DNA of 64,000 bases from NCBI RefSeq assembly GCF_003014575.1, contig NZ_PYGF01000006.1, positions 124,001 to 188,000 on the forward strand, in the 5' to 3' direction. The position numbers were made by a program, and so were the translations under genes. Each line of letters starts with the position of its first letter. Position 1 is the first letter of the stretch. This DNA comes from Cecembia rubra. GTDB lineage: Bacteria; Bacteroidota; Bacteroidia; Cytophagales; Cyclobacteriaceae. This document shows positions 50,639 to 60,544 of this stretch, in pieces. The notes beneath the pieces were generated by a model. That model did not search any database, had not been told where the DNA came from, and was given only the letters and a program-made list of their open reading frames with translations.

Positions 50639-52900
50639 ATGGCGTTTGATATAGAAATGATAAAGGCAGTCTATGAAAAATATCCTTCCAGGATAGCGGC
50701 TGCCAGAAAAGCTGTGGGGAAACCACTTACATTGACTGAAAAAATTCTGTATGCTCACCTGACACAGGGAGAAGCTACCCAGGTTTTTAAAAGAGGTGCA
50801 GATTACGTGGATTTCAACCCTGACAGAGTAGCGATGCAGGATGCAACTGCACAAATGGCATTGTTGCAATTTATGCAAGCTGGTAGAGATAAAGTTGCGG
50901 TTCCTTCAACTGTTCATTGTGATCACTTGATCCAGGCAGAAGTCGGAGCAACAGCTGACCTTAACAAAGCGAAAGATAAGAACAGAGAAGTCTACGAATT
51001 CCTTTCTTCTGTATCCAACAAATATGGAATTGGTTTCTGGAAGCCTGGAGCAGGTATTATTCATCAGGTAGTTTTGGAGAATTATGCCTTTCCTGGAGGT
51101 ATGATGATCGGAACGGATTCCCATACACCCAATGCGGGCGGTTTGGGAATGATTGCTATCGGTGTAGGTGGTGCGGATGCCTGTGATGTAATGGCAGGTT
51201 TGCCATGGGAACTGAAATTCCCTAAGCTGATCGGTGTAAAATTGACCGGTAAACTTTCAGGTTGGACTTCTGCCAAGGACGTAATTCTAAAAGTAGCAGG
51301 AATCCTTACCGTTAAAGGTGGTACGGGTTATATCGTTGAGTATTTTGGAGATGGAGCTAAATCTTTGTCAGCAACGGGTAAAGGAACTATCTGTAACATG
51401 GGTGCCGAAATTGGTGCTACTACCTCTATTTTCGGCTATGATGAAAAGTCAGAAGCCTACCTAAGAGGAACAGATAGAAGCGACATTGCTGACATGGCAA
51501 ATACTATCAAGGAGCACTTGACAGGGGATGCTGAGGTTTATGCCGATCCTAAGCAATACTTCGATCAGGTAATCGAGATCAATCTTTCTGAGTTGGAGCC
51601 TCATGTAAATGGTCCATTTACTCCGGATCTGGCTTGGCCGCTTTCCAAATTTGCAGCTGCTGTCAAAGAGAACGGATGGCCAGCAAAATTAGAAGTTGGC
51701 CTGATCGGTTCCTGTACCAACTCATCCTATGAGGATATATCCAGAGCAGCTTCTTTGGCACAACAAGCTGTTGACAAAAAGCTGATCGCAAGATCAGAAT
51801 ATACTATCACCCCAGGTTCAGAGCAGGTAAGGTTTACAGTAGAAAGAGATGGTTTCTTGGATGTGTTTGGTAAGATGGGCGGAGTAGTATTGGCCAATGC
51901 CTGCGGTCCTTGTATAGGCCAGTGGGCACGCCATGGTGCTGAAAAGCAGGAGAAAAATTCTATCATTACTTCATTCAACAGGAACTTTGCAAAGAGAGCA
52001 GATGGTAATCCAAATACCCATGCTTTTGTTGCCTCACCAGAGATTGTGACGGCATTGGCTATTGCCGGTGACCTGACCTTCAATCCTATGACAGACACTT
52101 TGACCAATGAAGATGGTCAGCAGGTGAAATTGGATGAGCCAAGAGGTTTGGAGCTACCAAGCAAAGGTTTTGCTGTAGAGGATGCAGGATATCAGGCTCC
52201 AGCAGAAGACGGATCTAAGGTAGAAGTAATTGTAGATCCGAAATCTGAGAGATTACAACTCCTAGAGCCTTTCAAAGCTTGGGAAGGAGTTGATTTGAAA
52301 GGATTGAAGCTCTTGATCAAAGCAAAAGGTAAATGTACCACAGACCATATTTCTATGGCAGGTCCTTGGTTGAGATTCAGAGGGCACTTGGATAATATCT
52401 CCAACAACATGCTGATTGGTGCCGTGAACGCATACAATAATGAAACCAATAAAGTGAAGAACCAGATTTCCGGTGAATATGGTGAAGTTCCAGCTGTACA
52501 GAGAAATTATAAGCAGCATGGAATTGGCTCTATTGTAGTCGGAGACGAGAACTATGGTGAAGGTTCTTCCAGAGAGCATGCTGCCATGGAGCCTAGATTC
52601 CTTGGAGTAAGGGCTATCCTGGTGAAATCTTTTGCAAGGATCCATGAGACAAACCTTAAAAAACAAGGTATGTTGGCCCTGACATTTGCTAATCCAGCAG
52701 ATTATGATCTGATTAGGGAAGATGATTCCATTGATATCCTTGGCTTGACAGAGTTTGCACCAGGCAAGCCTCTGACTGTAGTATTAAACCATGCTGATGG
52801 TACAAAAGATGAGATTTCAGTAAACCATACTTACAATGAAGGTCAGATTGAATGGTTCAAAGCAGGCTCTGCATTGAACCTTATCAAAGCCAGTGTATAA
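50639..52900 (+). CDS. aconitate hydratase
   Basis: Citric-acid-cycle enzyme interconverting citrate and isocitrate, with a [4Fe-4S] cluster. The 753-residue form resembles mitochondrial aconitase rather than E. coli AcnB. Cluster cysteines appear in [13 protein letters not shown] and in [11 protein letters not shown]. Other family motifs are [28 protein letters not shown]-like [20 protein letters not shown], and, in the swivel domain, [20 protein letters not shown]. It is monocistronic, with a strong terminator at 52923-52953. Confidence 0.96.
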   Translation: MAFDIEMIKAVYEKYPSRIAAARKAVGKPLTLTEKILYAHLTQGEATQVFKRGADYVDFNPDRVAMQDATAQMALLQFMQAGRDKVAVPSTVHCDHLIQAEVGATADLNKAKDKNREVYEFLSSVSNKYGIGFWKPGAGIIHQVVLENYAFPGGMMIGTDSHTPNAGGLGMIAIGVGGADACDVMAGLPWELKFPKLIGVKLTGKLSGWTSAKDVILKVAGILTVKGGTGYIVEYFGDGAKSLSATGKGTICNMGAEIGATTSIFGYDEKSEAYLRGTDRSDIADMANTIKEHLTGDAEVYADPKQYFDQVIEINLSELEPHVNGPFTPDLAWPLSKFAAAVKENGWPAKLEVGLIGSCTNSSYEDISRAASLAQQAVDKKLIARSEYTITPGSEQVRFTVERDGFLDVFGKMGGVVLANACGPCIGQWARHGAEKQEKNSIITSFNRNFAKRADGNPNTHAFVASPEIVTALAIAGDLTFNPMTDTLTNEDGQQVKLDEPRGLELPSKGFAVEDAGYQAPAEDGSKVEVIVDPKSERLQLLEPFKAWEGVDLKGLKLLIKAKGKCTTDHISMAGPWLRFRGHLDNISNNMLIGAVNAYNNETNKVKNQISGEYGEVPAVQRNYKQHGIGSIVVGDENYGEGSSREHAAMEPRFLGVRAILVKSFARIHETNLKKQGMLALTFANPADYDLIREDDSIDILGLTEFAPGKPLTVVLNHADGTKDEISVNHTYNEGQIEWFKAGSALNLIKASV

Positions 52901-52922
52901 TGATTCATAACACATAATTGAG

Positions 52923-52953
52923 AAAGAGCCAGATGTACAAGCACTGGCTCTTT
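52923..52953 (+). terminator. aconitase terminator
   Basis: AAAGAGCCAG (52923-52932) and CTGGCTCTTT (52944-52953) form a perfect 10-bp stem with an 11-base loop, followed by more T. Confidence 0.9.
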
Positions 52954-53032
52954 TTCTTTTTTATTGAATTTTTTATAAGTGGGGAGCAAGTATCTGCATT
53001 TTTTTCTATTTTGATGAAAAAACCATTAAACT

Positions 53033-53800
53033 ATGGAAATGGAGCCCATCATTCAGCAGCATTATCCCAATGCGAAAACAGGTGAAGAGATCACCTTCAA
53101 TTATTTGAATCTCCTTGCACGGGAATATAAGACCAATCTAAAAAAGATGCTTTTTGCTACCTCATTGTGCTCAGATGATGTCAATGTTTCCACTGATTTT
53201 AGAAAAGTACTTAACAGGCCATTTTCAATGGGGGGGTTGGGAGGACTTCCTTATTCTGGGTTGACCGGGATGGTGGCTTTTTCCCACCACATTCCTGATG
53301 GGGGTGATGCATTTATTTTTTATGGTCCCCATATTGGAATTACGGATGAGGGGGAACTTGGAAGGATGCGAAGACTGGGTCAGAAAAAGCTCACCAATAG
53401 TTGTGGGGCTCTTATGCTGGCTTTGGAAAGATTTCAGCAAGAAGATAAGGGAGAAGAAACCTACGTTCCACATTTAGTGGAATATGATTACCAACAGGTC
53501 CTGTTGGAGCAAATGCTGATGCCTTTTAAGGACAGAATTATTCATTCCGAAAATCCCAAAAAGGAAATCACCGAGGTGGCGTACTATAAAATCAATAAAC
53601 AGATCAATCGCCTGGTAAGGATGAGTATCAAAGAATTCCGTTGCCAAAAAATTTTTTTGTTGGGGGGAATTATCATCAATACTTCCGAGGATTATCATGA
53701 TTATGTGGACATCAGGAATTTTGAAGTAATCCATACCAAAGAACAAGAGCAATACATACCTAATTCCATTTTAGAGACGGAAGCTTTTAAACATTTATAA
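53033..53800 (+). CDS. LCIB/LCIC-like (theta-class) carbonic anhydrase domain protein
   Basis: A 255-residue cytoplasmic protein resembling the Limiting CO2-Inducible B/C family, a beta-CA-like fold that binds zinc through Cys-His-Cys. Matching stretches are CSDDVN (residues about 48-53: first Cys plus Asp), FSMGGLGGLPYSGLTGMVAF, FSHHIPDGGDAFIFYGPHIG (His), and KLTNSCGALMLAL (second Cys). It is alone, between aconitase and a porin. Activity depends on an Asp/Arg pair in the family: here C-S-D is present but the following Arg is not obvious (D-V-N), so activity may be altered. Family identity is inferred from motif memory, not searched. Confidence 0.7.
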   Translation: MEMEPIIQQHYPNAKTGEEITFNYLNLLAREYKTNLKKMLFATSLCSDDVNVSTDFRKVLNRPFSMGGLGGLPYSGLTGMVAFSHHIPDGGDAFIFYGPHIGITDEGELGRMRRLGQKKLTNSCGALMLALERFQQEDKGEETYVPHLVEYDYQQVLLEQMLMPFKDRIIHSENPKKEITEVAYYKINKQINRLVRMSIKEFRCQKIFLLGGIIINTSEDYHDYVDIRNFEVIHTKEQEQYIPNSILETEAFKHL

Positions 53801-53820
53801 TGTAATGACGTAAAATTGGA

Positions 53821-53853
53821 TTTTGCGGACTTAAATTTTTTAAATCCGCAAAA
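53821..53853. other. hairpin between the LCIB-like and porin genes
   Basis: TTTTGCGGA (53821-53829) pairs with TCCGCAAAA (53845-53853) around an A/T-only centre. Without a T-run it may be a weak terminator or a regulatory hairpin. Confidence 0.4.
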
Positions 53854-53957
53854 ATGCATTACAAAAACGTAATTAGTCTTTGTTTAACAAGGCTGTTTTT
53901 TATTTGGTAAATTGCTTTATATTTATTCGGTTTTCGTTAAAAATTTATTCAAAACGT

Positions 53958-55175
53958 ATGGGCCATTTGGCTGGTAAAGGACATAAAATTGTATTGATTC
54001 TCATTCTTGGATTTTCAATTTTTATGACAGCAGAGGCACAGGTGGTAGAGTCTGATGAAAGGGCTCTTATTAAAGTGCAAAATGGGATCTCTTTTTCAAA
54101 GGATACATTGTTTCTACTCAATTTTAGGTTCAGGATGCAAAATAGAGCTGGATTCAATACTTTGGAAGGCGATGATTTTCAGGTAAACCAATTTGAGATG
54201 CGGGTGAGACGACTTCGACTGCGTTTTGATGGTCATGTAGGTAATCCTAGGATTCAATATTATATCCAATTGGCATTTTCCCGGGCTGATATGGATCTTG
54301 AAAACGCTTTGGTCGCCCAGCCTGTAAGGGATGCAGTGCTCTATTACGTGGTGAATAAAAATTTTTATATGGGTTTTGGACAGTCCAAGCTTCCGGGTAA
54401 CAGGCAGCGGGTAATCAGTTCTGGAAACTTACAGTTTTCGGACAGGTCAACTGCAAATGCACTGTACACTTTAGACAGGGATTTTGGTTTGTTTTTGTAT
54501 CAGACTATACCTTTTAAGAGCAGTGCGCAGGTACAATTGAAAGGAGCTTTGACTACAGGTGATGGCAGAAATGCCCCTGCCATAAACAATGGACTGGCCT
54601 ATACTGGGAGGTTAGAGTTTTTGCCATTTGGTAAATTTCTCAATAACGGGGACTATTCAGAGGGAGATCTCGAGTTTGAAACCAAGCCCAAATTGTCTAT
54701 AGGCCTAACTTATTCGGCAAACCAAAAAGCCACAAGAACTGGTGGTCAGTTGGGGCCTGAATTATTCGCCCCACGAAACATGAATACATTGATTGTGGAT
54801 GGTATGTTCAAATATGCAGGTTGGGGGATCTTGGCAGAATATTTTAATAGAACCAGTCCGGATCCAATCACTGTCAATGAGCAAGGTGATGTCCGATTTG
54901 TTCAGGAAGGGGTAGGAGTCAATACCCAGATCAGCAGGATGCTGGATAGAAATAAAGAAATTGCATTTCGTTATTCAAAAGCTACACCTGATTTAAGTAT
55001 TAGACAATTCCAAAATAGAGTAGATGAGGCTTTGTTTGGGTTTACCAAATACGTCAATGGCCATAGGATAAAATTACAGGGAAATATTGGTTATAAGTGG
55101 CTGGAAGGCCTATCTAGTTTTGAGAATGCAGGGAATTCTTGGACAGGTATGTTCCAGGTAGAATTTGGGATTTAA
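53958..55175 (+). CDS. OprO/OprP-type porin
   Basis: A 405-residue outer-membrane beta barrel. The ATG at 53958 begins a normal signal peptide (GHLAGKGHKIVLILILGFSI, ending AEAQ); an upstream TTG start at 53880 would bury it. The mature protein resembles phosphate-selective porins: NFRFRMQNRAGFNTL, VRRLRLRFDGHVGNPRIQYY, FYMGFGQSKLPGNRQRVISS and an aromatic strand pattern with terminal residues MFQVEFGI. It is expected to form a general or anion-selective channel. No Pst or Pho gene is next to it. Confidence 0.85.
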   Translation: MGHLAGKGHKIVLILILGFSIFMTAEAQVVESDERALIKVQNGISFSKDTLFLLNFRFRMQNRAGFNTLEGDDFQVNQFEMRVRRLRLRFDGHVGNPRIQYYIQLAFSRADMDLENALVAQPVRDAVLYYVVNKNFYMGFGQSKLPGNRQRVISSGNLQFSDRSTANALYTLDRDFGLFLYQTIPFKSSAQVQLKGALTTGDGRNAPAINNGLAYTGRLEFLPFGKFLNNGDYSEGDLEFETKPKLSIGLTYSANQKATRTGGQLGPELFAPRNMNTLIVDGMFKYAGWGILAEYFNRTSPDPITVNEQGDVRFVQEGVGVNTQISRMLDRNKEIAFRYSKATPDLSIRQFQNRVDEALFGFTKYVNGHRIKLQGNIGYKWLEGLSSFENAGNSWTGMFQVEFGI

Positions 55176-55321
55176 GTTCTTAAAGACAAAAATTTGCATT
55201 TTAAAAGCAAAAAATTTGTTACAAAAAACAATTTAATGTATGTTTACATCGGCACTTGAAGAGTACCGCAATTGTCACCCGATTACTTAAGTTTTATAGG
55301 CAGCGTTATATTGGACTTTCG

Positions 55322-58300
55322 ATGAAAGAAAGAGGTATTAATAACACTTTTAAGAAGATAATTTTTGAATCCAGCGAAATGGTTTTTTTGGCTGATGATT
55401 CTTATCCCTATAATATTTTTTATAGTAATCAGGCTTTTGAAAATCAGATAGGTCAATTTCTTGATGAAAGGAGCCTTGTTGGTTTAGGGTTGGACATCAA
55501 TTCATATATTTTCAATGAGGAATTGATTCTGACTTTTATGGGTGTGGAATACACCTTTTTTCTGGAATTACCTCAGGAAAATGCTTCAAATTATTTCCTC
55601 TTTTATAAAGGAAAAGAATTGAGAGGGCAGGGCTTGCCTAATAAAAATGACTCTCAGTATTTCTTCAGAAATTCAATTGACCTGATAGGCATTGGACAGG
55701 AATCTTTTCTGACATGGGTAAGTAATTCCGTTAAAACGGTTTTGGGCTACAATCCAGATGAAATTATAAATATCGAGTTGTGCGGCTTTTTCCATCAAGA
55801 TGATTTAGAGGTGGTAAAATCCCTGCTTTTTGATGTAAGGCAAGAGAGAAAAAACACCCACTTTGAAGCAAGACTTCAGGCCAAAAATGGAGAATACCGT
55901 TGGTTCGAATTCAATGTTCATTTTATCGTTGGTAAATTTTATGCTGTTGCCAGGGAAATCACTGATTTTAAATCTAAAATATTACAAGCTGAAAATCTTA
56001 ACGAACTCTACACACTTGGAGAGAAATTAAGCCAAATTGGTTTTTGGGAAATTGATGCACAGGCCAATTCAGTTTATTTCTCTGATGAACTCTATAAGAT
56101 TTTTGCTTTAAACAAAAACACCAAGCTGAGTCTGGAAGATACCATTGAATTATTCCAGCCTGCGGATAGGTCTTTGGTAAAAACTTCCCTTTCTTCACTC
56201 ATATCATCCAGTAAGGAGATTGACTTGGTTTTGCAGGTAAAGGCTGGTGAAGATGGGATGAAATGGATTAGGCTTTCGGGAAGTGCCCACGTACTGACCA
56301 ATAATGTTTCCAGGATTTTTGGAACCATTCAGGATATAAGCAAAGATCAAGAGTACTTGGGTCAACTTGATTTTTATAAAGAACTTTATACACTTACTCC
56401 AGACCCTTCTATTATCCTTGATTTATCAGGAAGGATCCAGTTTTTCAATACAGAGGCACAGAGGAAATTGCTGGCTGACAGTACTCAGCAATTCCCTCAG
56501 ACCATTGAGCAATTGGATTCACATTTCACAGAAAAGCAGGTTTGGGAAAATCACTTATCGGAACTGGGAACAAATGGACAGAAGTTACATTCTGTCAAGT
56601 TGAAAAATGCCAAGGGGGATGATGTGTCCTTTGAGATTATTTCAAAACTTGTTCAGATAAAAGGGGCAAACTATATTATTTCAAATTTCAGGGAAATTTC
56701 AGAGAGTCATGTGACTGCTACAGCCCAGGCAGCCCCAGATTTCCTATCCCATCTTACAGAGCATATTCCTGGAGCGCTTTACCAGTTTGTGGTAGACAAG
56801 GAGGGAGAAATGAAATTCAATTATTTAAGTCCGGGGATCAAAAGCTTGCTCGACTTGGATGAAAAAGAACTTTCTGATTTTAAAGATGTAGGAAAGGTAA
56901 TTGCCAAAGTACATCCTGAAGATATTGCAAATGTGCTTACTTCGACTGTTTCTTCAGCCAGAAAACTTACTCCCTGGTCCTGTAAATTCAGGATTGTTGA
57001 ACCCGAAAGTAAAAATTATAAATGGGTAATGGGTGCCGCCAAGCCTGAGCAACAGGAAAGCGGTGATGTGGTATGGTATGGATATCTGACCGATATCACT
57101 GATCAGAAGCGTTTTGAGGAGAAATTAAGGGATGCAAAAGAGGAAGCCCTAAAGACCAGTCAGATCAAATCTGAATTCCTTTCCATTATCAGCCATGAAC
57201 TGAGGACGCCTCTTAATGCCATTTCGGGTTCTGTTTATTCTTTGCTTCAGGATGATCATACGCCTGTTCAGGCATCAGCATTCAAAACCATTAATTTTGC
57301 AGTAGATAACCTTATTACGATGATCAATGATCTCCTCGATTTCCAAAAGATTGAGGCAGGTAAGTTGACATTGGAAATGACTCCGATGAACCTCGAAGAG
57401 GTGATCAAAAATGTAATCAGCGGACTGGAATACCATGCCAAAGACAGCGGTAATAAACTGACCCTTCACCTAAAAAATGACTTGAATTTTGAGGTAAAGG
57501 GCGATAAGACCCGCTTGGCCCAAGTATTGAATAATTTGATTACTAATGCCCTTAAATTCACAGATAATGGCAATGTGGATGTATTGGTTGAGATTCGGGA
57601 AAAGGATGATTCCAAGGTCAGAATATATTTTGAAATTAAGGACAATGGCATAGGTATAGCTGAAGAACATAAGCAGCGTATCTTCAATGAGTTTGATCAG
57701 ATTCAACACTCTTTCAGCAAGAAATATGGTGGAACAGGTTTAGGTCTGTCTATTACCAAAAAGCTGCTTGGTCTGATGGACAGTCAAATCGACCTGCACT
57801 CTGAATTAGGAATTGGTTCTACTTTCTTCTTTGAAATTGTTTTTGAAAAAGTATTTGGCCAACCTTCAATTAAGACAAATATAAACCACAACCCTGTGGT
57901 AGAGGTAAAGCCTATCAAACCTGAACTTGCCGATGTAGAAAAAGGTAGTCAATTGACAGGGAAAGAAGAAGTGAGAGCGCTGGAATCACAGATTCCTGCT
58001 CAATCCTTTATCAGTCCGAAGACTTTATCAGATGTCAAATTATTGATGGTTGAAGATAACGATGTAAATGCCCTGGTTTTGGGCAAAATCATCAAAAAAT
58101 GGGGAATCCAATACCATAGGGTAAATAATGGGAAACTTGCTGTAGAAGCCGTTCAGGATGGGGATTATGATTGCGTGCTAATGGATATCCAAATGCCGGT
58201 AATGAACGGGTTTGATGCTACAGAAAAAATCAAGCAAATATCCAGCGTACCGGTATTAGCTCTTTCTGCTGCTGATAAGATTGAGGTCATGGACAGAATT

Positions 58301-58402
58301 GACAAAACAGGTTTTGACGGATATGTTGCCAAACCTATTGATGCATCTGAACTCCTGAGAAAAATCAAAGAAGTACTAAAAATCTCCAGTCAGAGTGTCT
58401 GA
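55322..58402 (+). CDS. hybrid histidine kinase with several PAS domains and a receiver
   Basis: A roughly 1026-residue cytoplasmic hybrid kinase. At least three PAS-like regions precede the kinase (about residues 130-230, 245-345 and 490-610; e.g. FARWFEF-like NGEYRWFEFNVHFIVGKFYA). HisKA has the H-box FLSIISHELRTPLNAISGSV, the HATPase has NLITNALKFTDNG, KDNGIGIAEEH and KYGGTGLGLSITK, and the receiver domain has LMVEDNDVNALV, the phosphorylated Asp in CVLMDIQMPVMNG and the KP motif in YVAKPIDAS. ATG 55322 is used; TTG 55256 would add 22 residues. No membrane segment. Its stop lies 13 bases past the convergent TPR gene's end. Confidence 0.88.
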   Translation: MKERGINNTFKKIIFESSEMVFLADDSYPYNIFYSNQAFENQIGQFLDERSLVGLGLDINSYIFNEELILTFMGVEYTFFLELPQENASNYFLFYKGKELRGQGLPNKNDSQYFFRNSIDLIGIGQESFLTWVSNSVKTVLGYNPDEIINIELCGFFHQDDLEVVKSLLFDVRQERKNTHFEARLQAKNGEYRWFEFNVHFIVGKFYAVAREITDFKSKILQAENLNELYTLGEKLSQIGFWEIDAQANSVYFSDELYKIFALNKNTKLSLEDTIELFQPADRSLVKTSLSSLISSSKEIDLVLQVKAGEDGMKWIRLSGSAHVLTNNVSRIFGTIQDISKDQEYLGQLDFYKELYTLTPDPSIILDLSGRIQFFNTEAQRKLLADSTQQFPQTIEQLDSHFTEKQVWENHLSELGTNGQKLHSVKLKNAKGDDVSFEIISKLVQIKGANYIISNFREISESHVTATAQAAPDFLSHLTEHIPGALYQFVVDKEGEMKFNYLSPGIKSLLDLDEKELSDFKDVGKVIAKVHPEDIANVLTSTVSSARKLTPWSCKFRIVEPESKNYKWVMGAAKPEQQESGDVVWYGYLTDITDQKRFEEKLRDAKEEALKTSQIKSEFLSIISHELRTPLNAISGSVYSLLQDDHTPVQASAFKTINFAVDNLITMINDLLDFQKIEAGKLTLEMTPMNLEEVIKNVISGLEYHAKDSGNKLTLHLKNDLNFEVKGDKTRLAQVLNNLITNALKFTDNGNVDVLVEIREKDDSKVRIYFEIKDNGIGIAEEHKQRIFNEFDQIQHSFSKKYGGTGLGLSITKKLLGLMDSQIDLHSELGIGSTFFFEIVFEKVFGQPSIKTNINHNPVVEVKPIKPELADVEKGSQLTGKEEVRALESQIPAQSFISPKTLSDVKLLMVEDNDVNALVLGKIIKKWGIQYHRVNNGKLAVEAVQDGDYDCVLMDIQMPVMNGFDATEKIKQISSVPVLALSAADKIEVMDRIDKTGFDGYVAKPIDASELLRKIKEVLKISSQSV

Positions 58403-59319
58403 GCAATTGCCAGGTATTCTTGAACCAGGTCCATTTCCGGGTCCTTCGCTTTGACATCCTCCAAATACCTTAAAGCCAATTCTTTTTGACCTTTTTTGAC
58501 ATAATAGATGCCTTTGTTTCTTAATGCGTATAAATTTTTGGAGTCTTGTTTCAAACTGAAGTTGATGTCCCCAAGTCCACCATCCAAGTCGTCGAGGAAT
58601 AATTTGTAAAGGCCCCTGTTGTTGTAGAGATAGGGATCCCTCGGATTTAGAATGATTGCCTTTTCCACCCATTCCAAAGCTTTTTCAGGCGCTTTTTGTT
58701 CAAAGGCAATCATGGATTTCAAATTAAAAATATTGGGTTCATTAGGGTTTACCACTTCTGCTTTTTGGAGCATTTCTTCAGCTTCCTGGTAAGATTTTTT
58801 GTAGAATAGAATGATGGCTTTATTGACCAGTAAGTCTGAATTTTGGGGTTCAATGGAAAGGCCATTTTCAAAAGCATCCAAAGCAGCTTCCCAATTTTTC
58901 AACTGTTCAAGTACAAGCCCTTGCAGAAAATAACTTTGCCAGTTTTCAGGAAAAAGTTGCACGGATTTTTCAGCATCTGAAAGGGCTTTGTAAAATTCCC
59001 CATTATCCATCAATGCCAGTCCCCTTTGAAATAAAGCCTCTCTATGCGCAGATTGAATGGCAAGGACTGCGCTGAAATCCAAAATTGCTTCTTCAAGGCG
59101 GTTTAATCGTTGGAAAACCAGCCCCCTGTTGAATAAAGCATCTATGAACTCAGGGTCTATTTTTAGGGCCTCCGAATAAAAGTCAATGGCAGATTTGGTG
59201 TCATTTTCTTTAAGTTTTTCATTTCCTTTTAGTAGGAATCTACCCTTTTTATTTTCCTGAGTGTCGCAGGCACTTAGGCTGATAGCAGCCACAATTATCA
59301 AAAGCAATCTAAGTTTCAT
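58390..59319 (-). CDS. TPR-repeat lipoprotein
   Basis: A 309-residue lipoprotein with a signal ending LSAC (Cys17), then eight or so tetratricopeptide repeats: DTKSAIDFYSEALKIDPEFI, DALFNRGLVFQRLNRLEEAI, SYFLQGLVLEQLKNWEAALD and so on to KKGQKELALRYLEDVKAKDP. It probably forms an envelope scaffold. The ATG at 59319 gives the correct signal peptide; the longer frame from 59340 is not needed. The start overlaps the AI-2E-family gene end by 11 bases, so the two genes are coupled. Its 3' end overlaps the convergent hybrid kinase gene. Confidence 0.88.
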   Translation of the reverse strand: MKLRLLLIIVAAISLSACDTQENKKGRFLLKGNEKLKENDTKSAIDFYSEALKIDPEFIDALFNRGLVFQRLNRLEEAILDFSAVLAIQSAHREALFQRGLALMDNGEFYKALSDAEKSVQLFPENWQSYFLQGLVLEQLKNWEAALDAFENGLSIEPQNSDLLVNKAIILFYKKSYQEAEEMLQKAEVVNPNEPNIFNLKSMIAFEQKAPEKALEWVEKAIILNPRDPYLYNNRGLYKLFLDDLDGGLGDINFSLKQDSKNLYALRNKGIYYVKKGQKELALRYLEDVKAKDPEMDLVQEYLAIAQTL

Positions 59320-60400
59320 CAGTTTTCCCAGTCTTATCACCCTTTGGTTCTTCCTCTCCTAACAAAAGGGCATAGGGCTTGGTTGCATCGCTGAGTTCAA
59401 AAATTTGTCTCAGGACGGCCAATGTAGGTATAATGATGATCATACCTGCTATCCCCCAAATTGCGGTTCCTATCATCAGGCCCACAAAAGTAACAAAGGC
59501 ATTAAGGTTAACATTGCTTCCCACGATTTTTGGTGTCAAAAAGTTGCTTTCTATCAATTGTATAACCTGAAATGCTATTACTACTCCCAAAGGATACCAT
59601 AGACTATCTTTGGTCAAGAAGGCGAAAATGGTGGGTAAGATAGCACCCAAAAAGGGTCCCAGAAATGGTATGATATTCAATATCCCTGCAAAGACACCAA
59701 AGAAAACAGCATGTTTGATTCCCAGGCCAAACAATACAGCTGTATTCATCACTGCTAAAATCGCCATTACCTTCAGCACACCGATAATATATTTTTGGAT
59801 GACTTTTCTGAGGTTTTTGATTTCTCTACTGACATGTTCTGGGTCCTGGTTTTTAAAAACTTGCGAAATGAAAAGTGTCAGGTGATCCCTGTAAAGCAGA
59901 AAGAAAAAGATAAAGACAATTAATAAAACAAAAGAGGTCAATGAACCTAAAGTACCAAAAATAAAATCCGCTACACTTTTGCTATTGTCCTGTAGGAGAT
60001 TGATCAGGTAGTCCTGATCGATCCCTTTGCCAATTCCGGTTTCAATAAATAGCTTTTCCGAGAAGAATTGCTCTGCATCTTGTAAATATTTGTTTAGTTT
60101 TTCACCGACATTGCCCAAGTCCTTGCTGAAACTTGCTACTTGAAAAGCAATAAAAGTCAGTAGTGCCAAAATCCCCAATAATCCGGAAAGCAAGGCCAGA
60201 AGCGAACTGGAGATTCGGGAAAGCTTTTTGGATTCCAGCCAATTCCCCATTGGAACCAAAAGTGCTGAAATAAATCCTGCCAGGAAAAGTGGGATCAAAA
60301 GGCTCTTTCCCAAGATCAAAATAAAGATGATTACAATGATCAAAAGTAAAACAGACAGCGCTTTTAGATAAGCGGGTAAGATTACAGTAGGCTTTTCCAT
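59309..60400 (-). CDS. AI-2E/PerM-family membrane transporter, second copy
   Basis: A 363-residue membrane protein of the same family as the gene at 44031-45113. N-terminal pair of helices (LKALSVLLLIIVIIFILILG), a soluble loop with a coiled-coil-like part (NVGEKLNKYLQDAEQFF), and a conserved end with LNIIPFLGPFLGAILPTIFA and LIESNFLTPKIVGSNVNLNA. It ends in a charged cytoplasmic tail (EEEPKGDKTGKTDET). It is not a close duplicate of the other copy. The TPR lipoprotein gene overlaps its 3' end by 11 bases, suggesting cotranscription and perhaps a shared envelope function. Confidence 0.88.
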   Translation of the reverse strand: MEKPTVILPAYLKALSVLLLIIVIIFILILGKSLLIPLFLAGFISALLVPMGNWLESKKLSRISSSLLALLSGLLGILALLTFIAFQVASFSKDLGNVGEKLNKYLQDAEQFFSEKLFIETGIGKGIDQDYLINLLQDNSKSVADFIFGTLGSLTSFVLLIVFIFFFLLYRDHLTLFISQVFKNQDPEHVSREIKNLRKVIQKYIIGVLKVMAILAVMNTAVLFGLGIKHAVFFGVFAGILNIIPFLGPFLGAILPTIFAFLTKDSLWYPLGVVIAFQVIQLIESNFLTPKIVGSNVNLNAFVTFVGLMIGTAIWGIAGMIIIIPTLAVLRQIFELSDATKPYALLLGEEEPKGDKTGKTDET

Positions 60401-60544
60401 AGAATTTTGAACAATTTGCGAACCTCTAGGATTTAATACATTGTTGACCTAAAAAGACAACCGGATCAAATCCAGCAGTTCAATAAAATAATTGAGAGCA
60501 TTCCATAAATTTAATCCTATTTTTGCCACTTTAAAAGACCGCCA

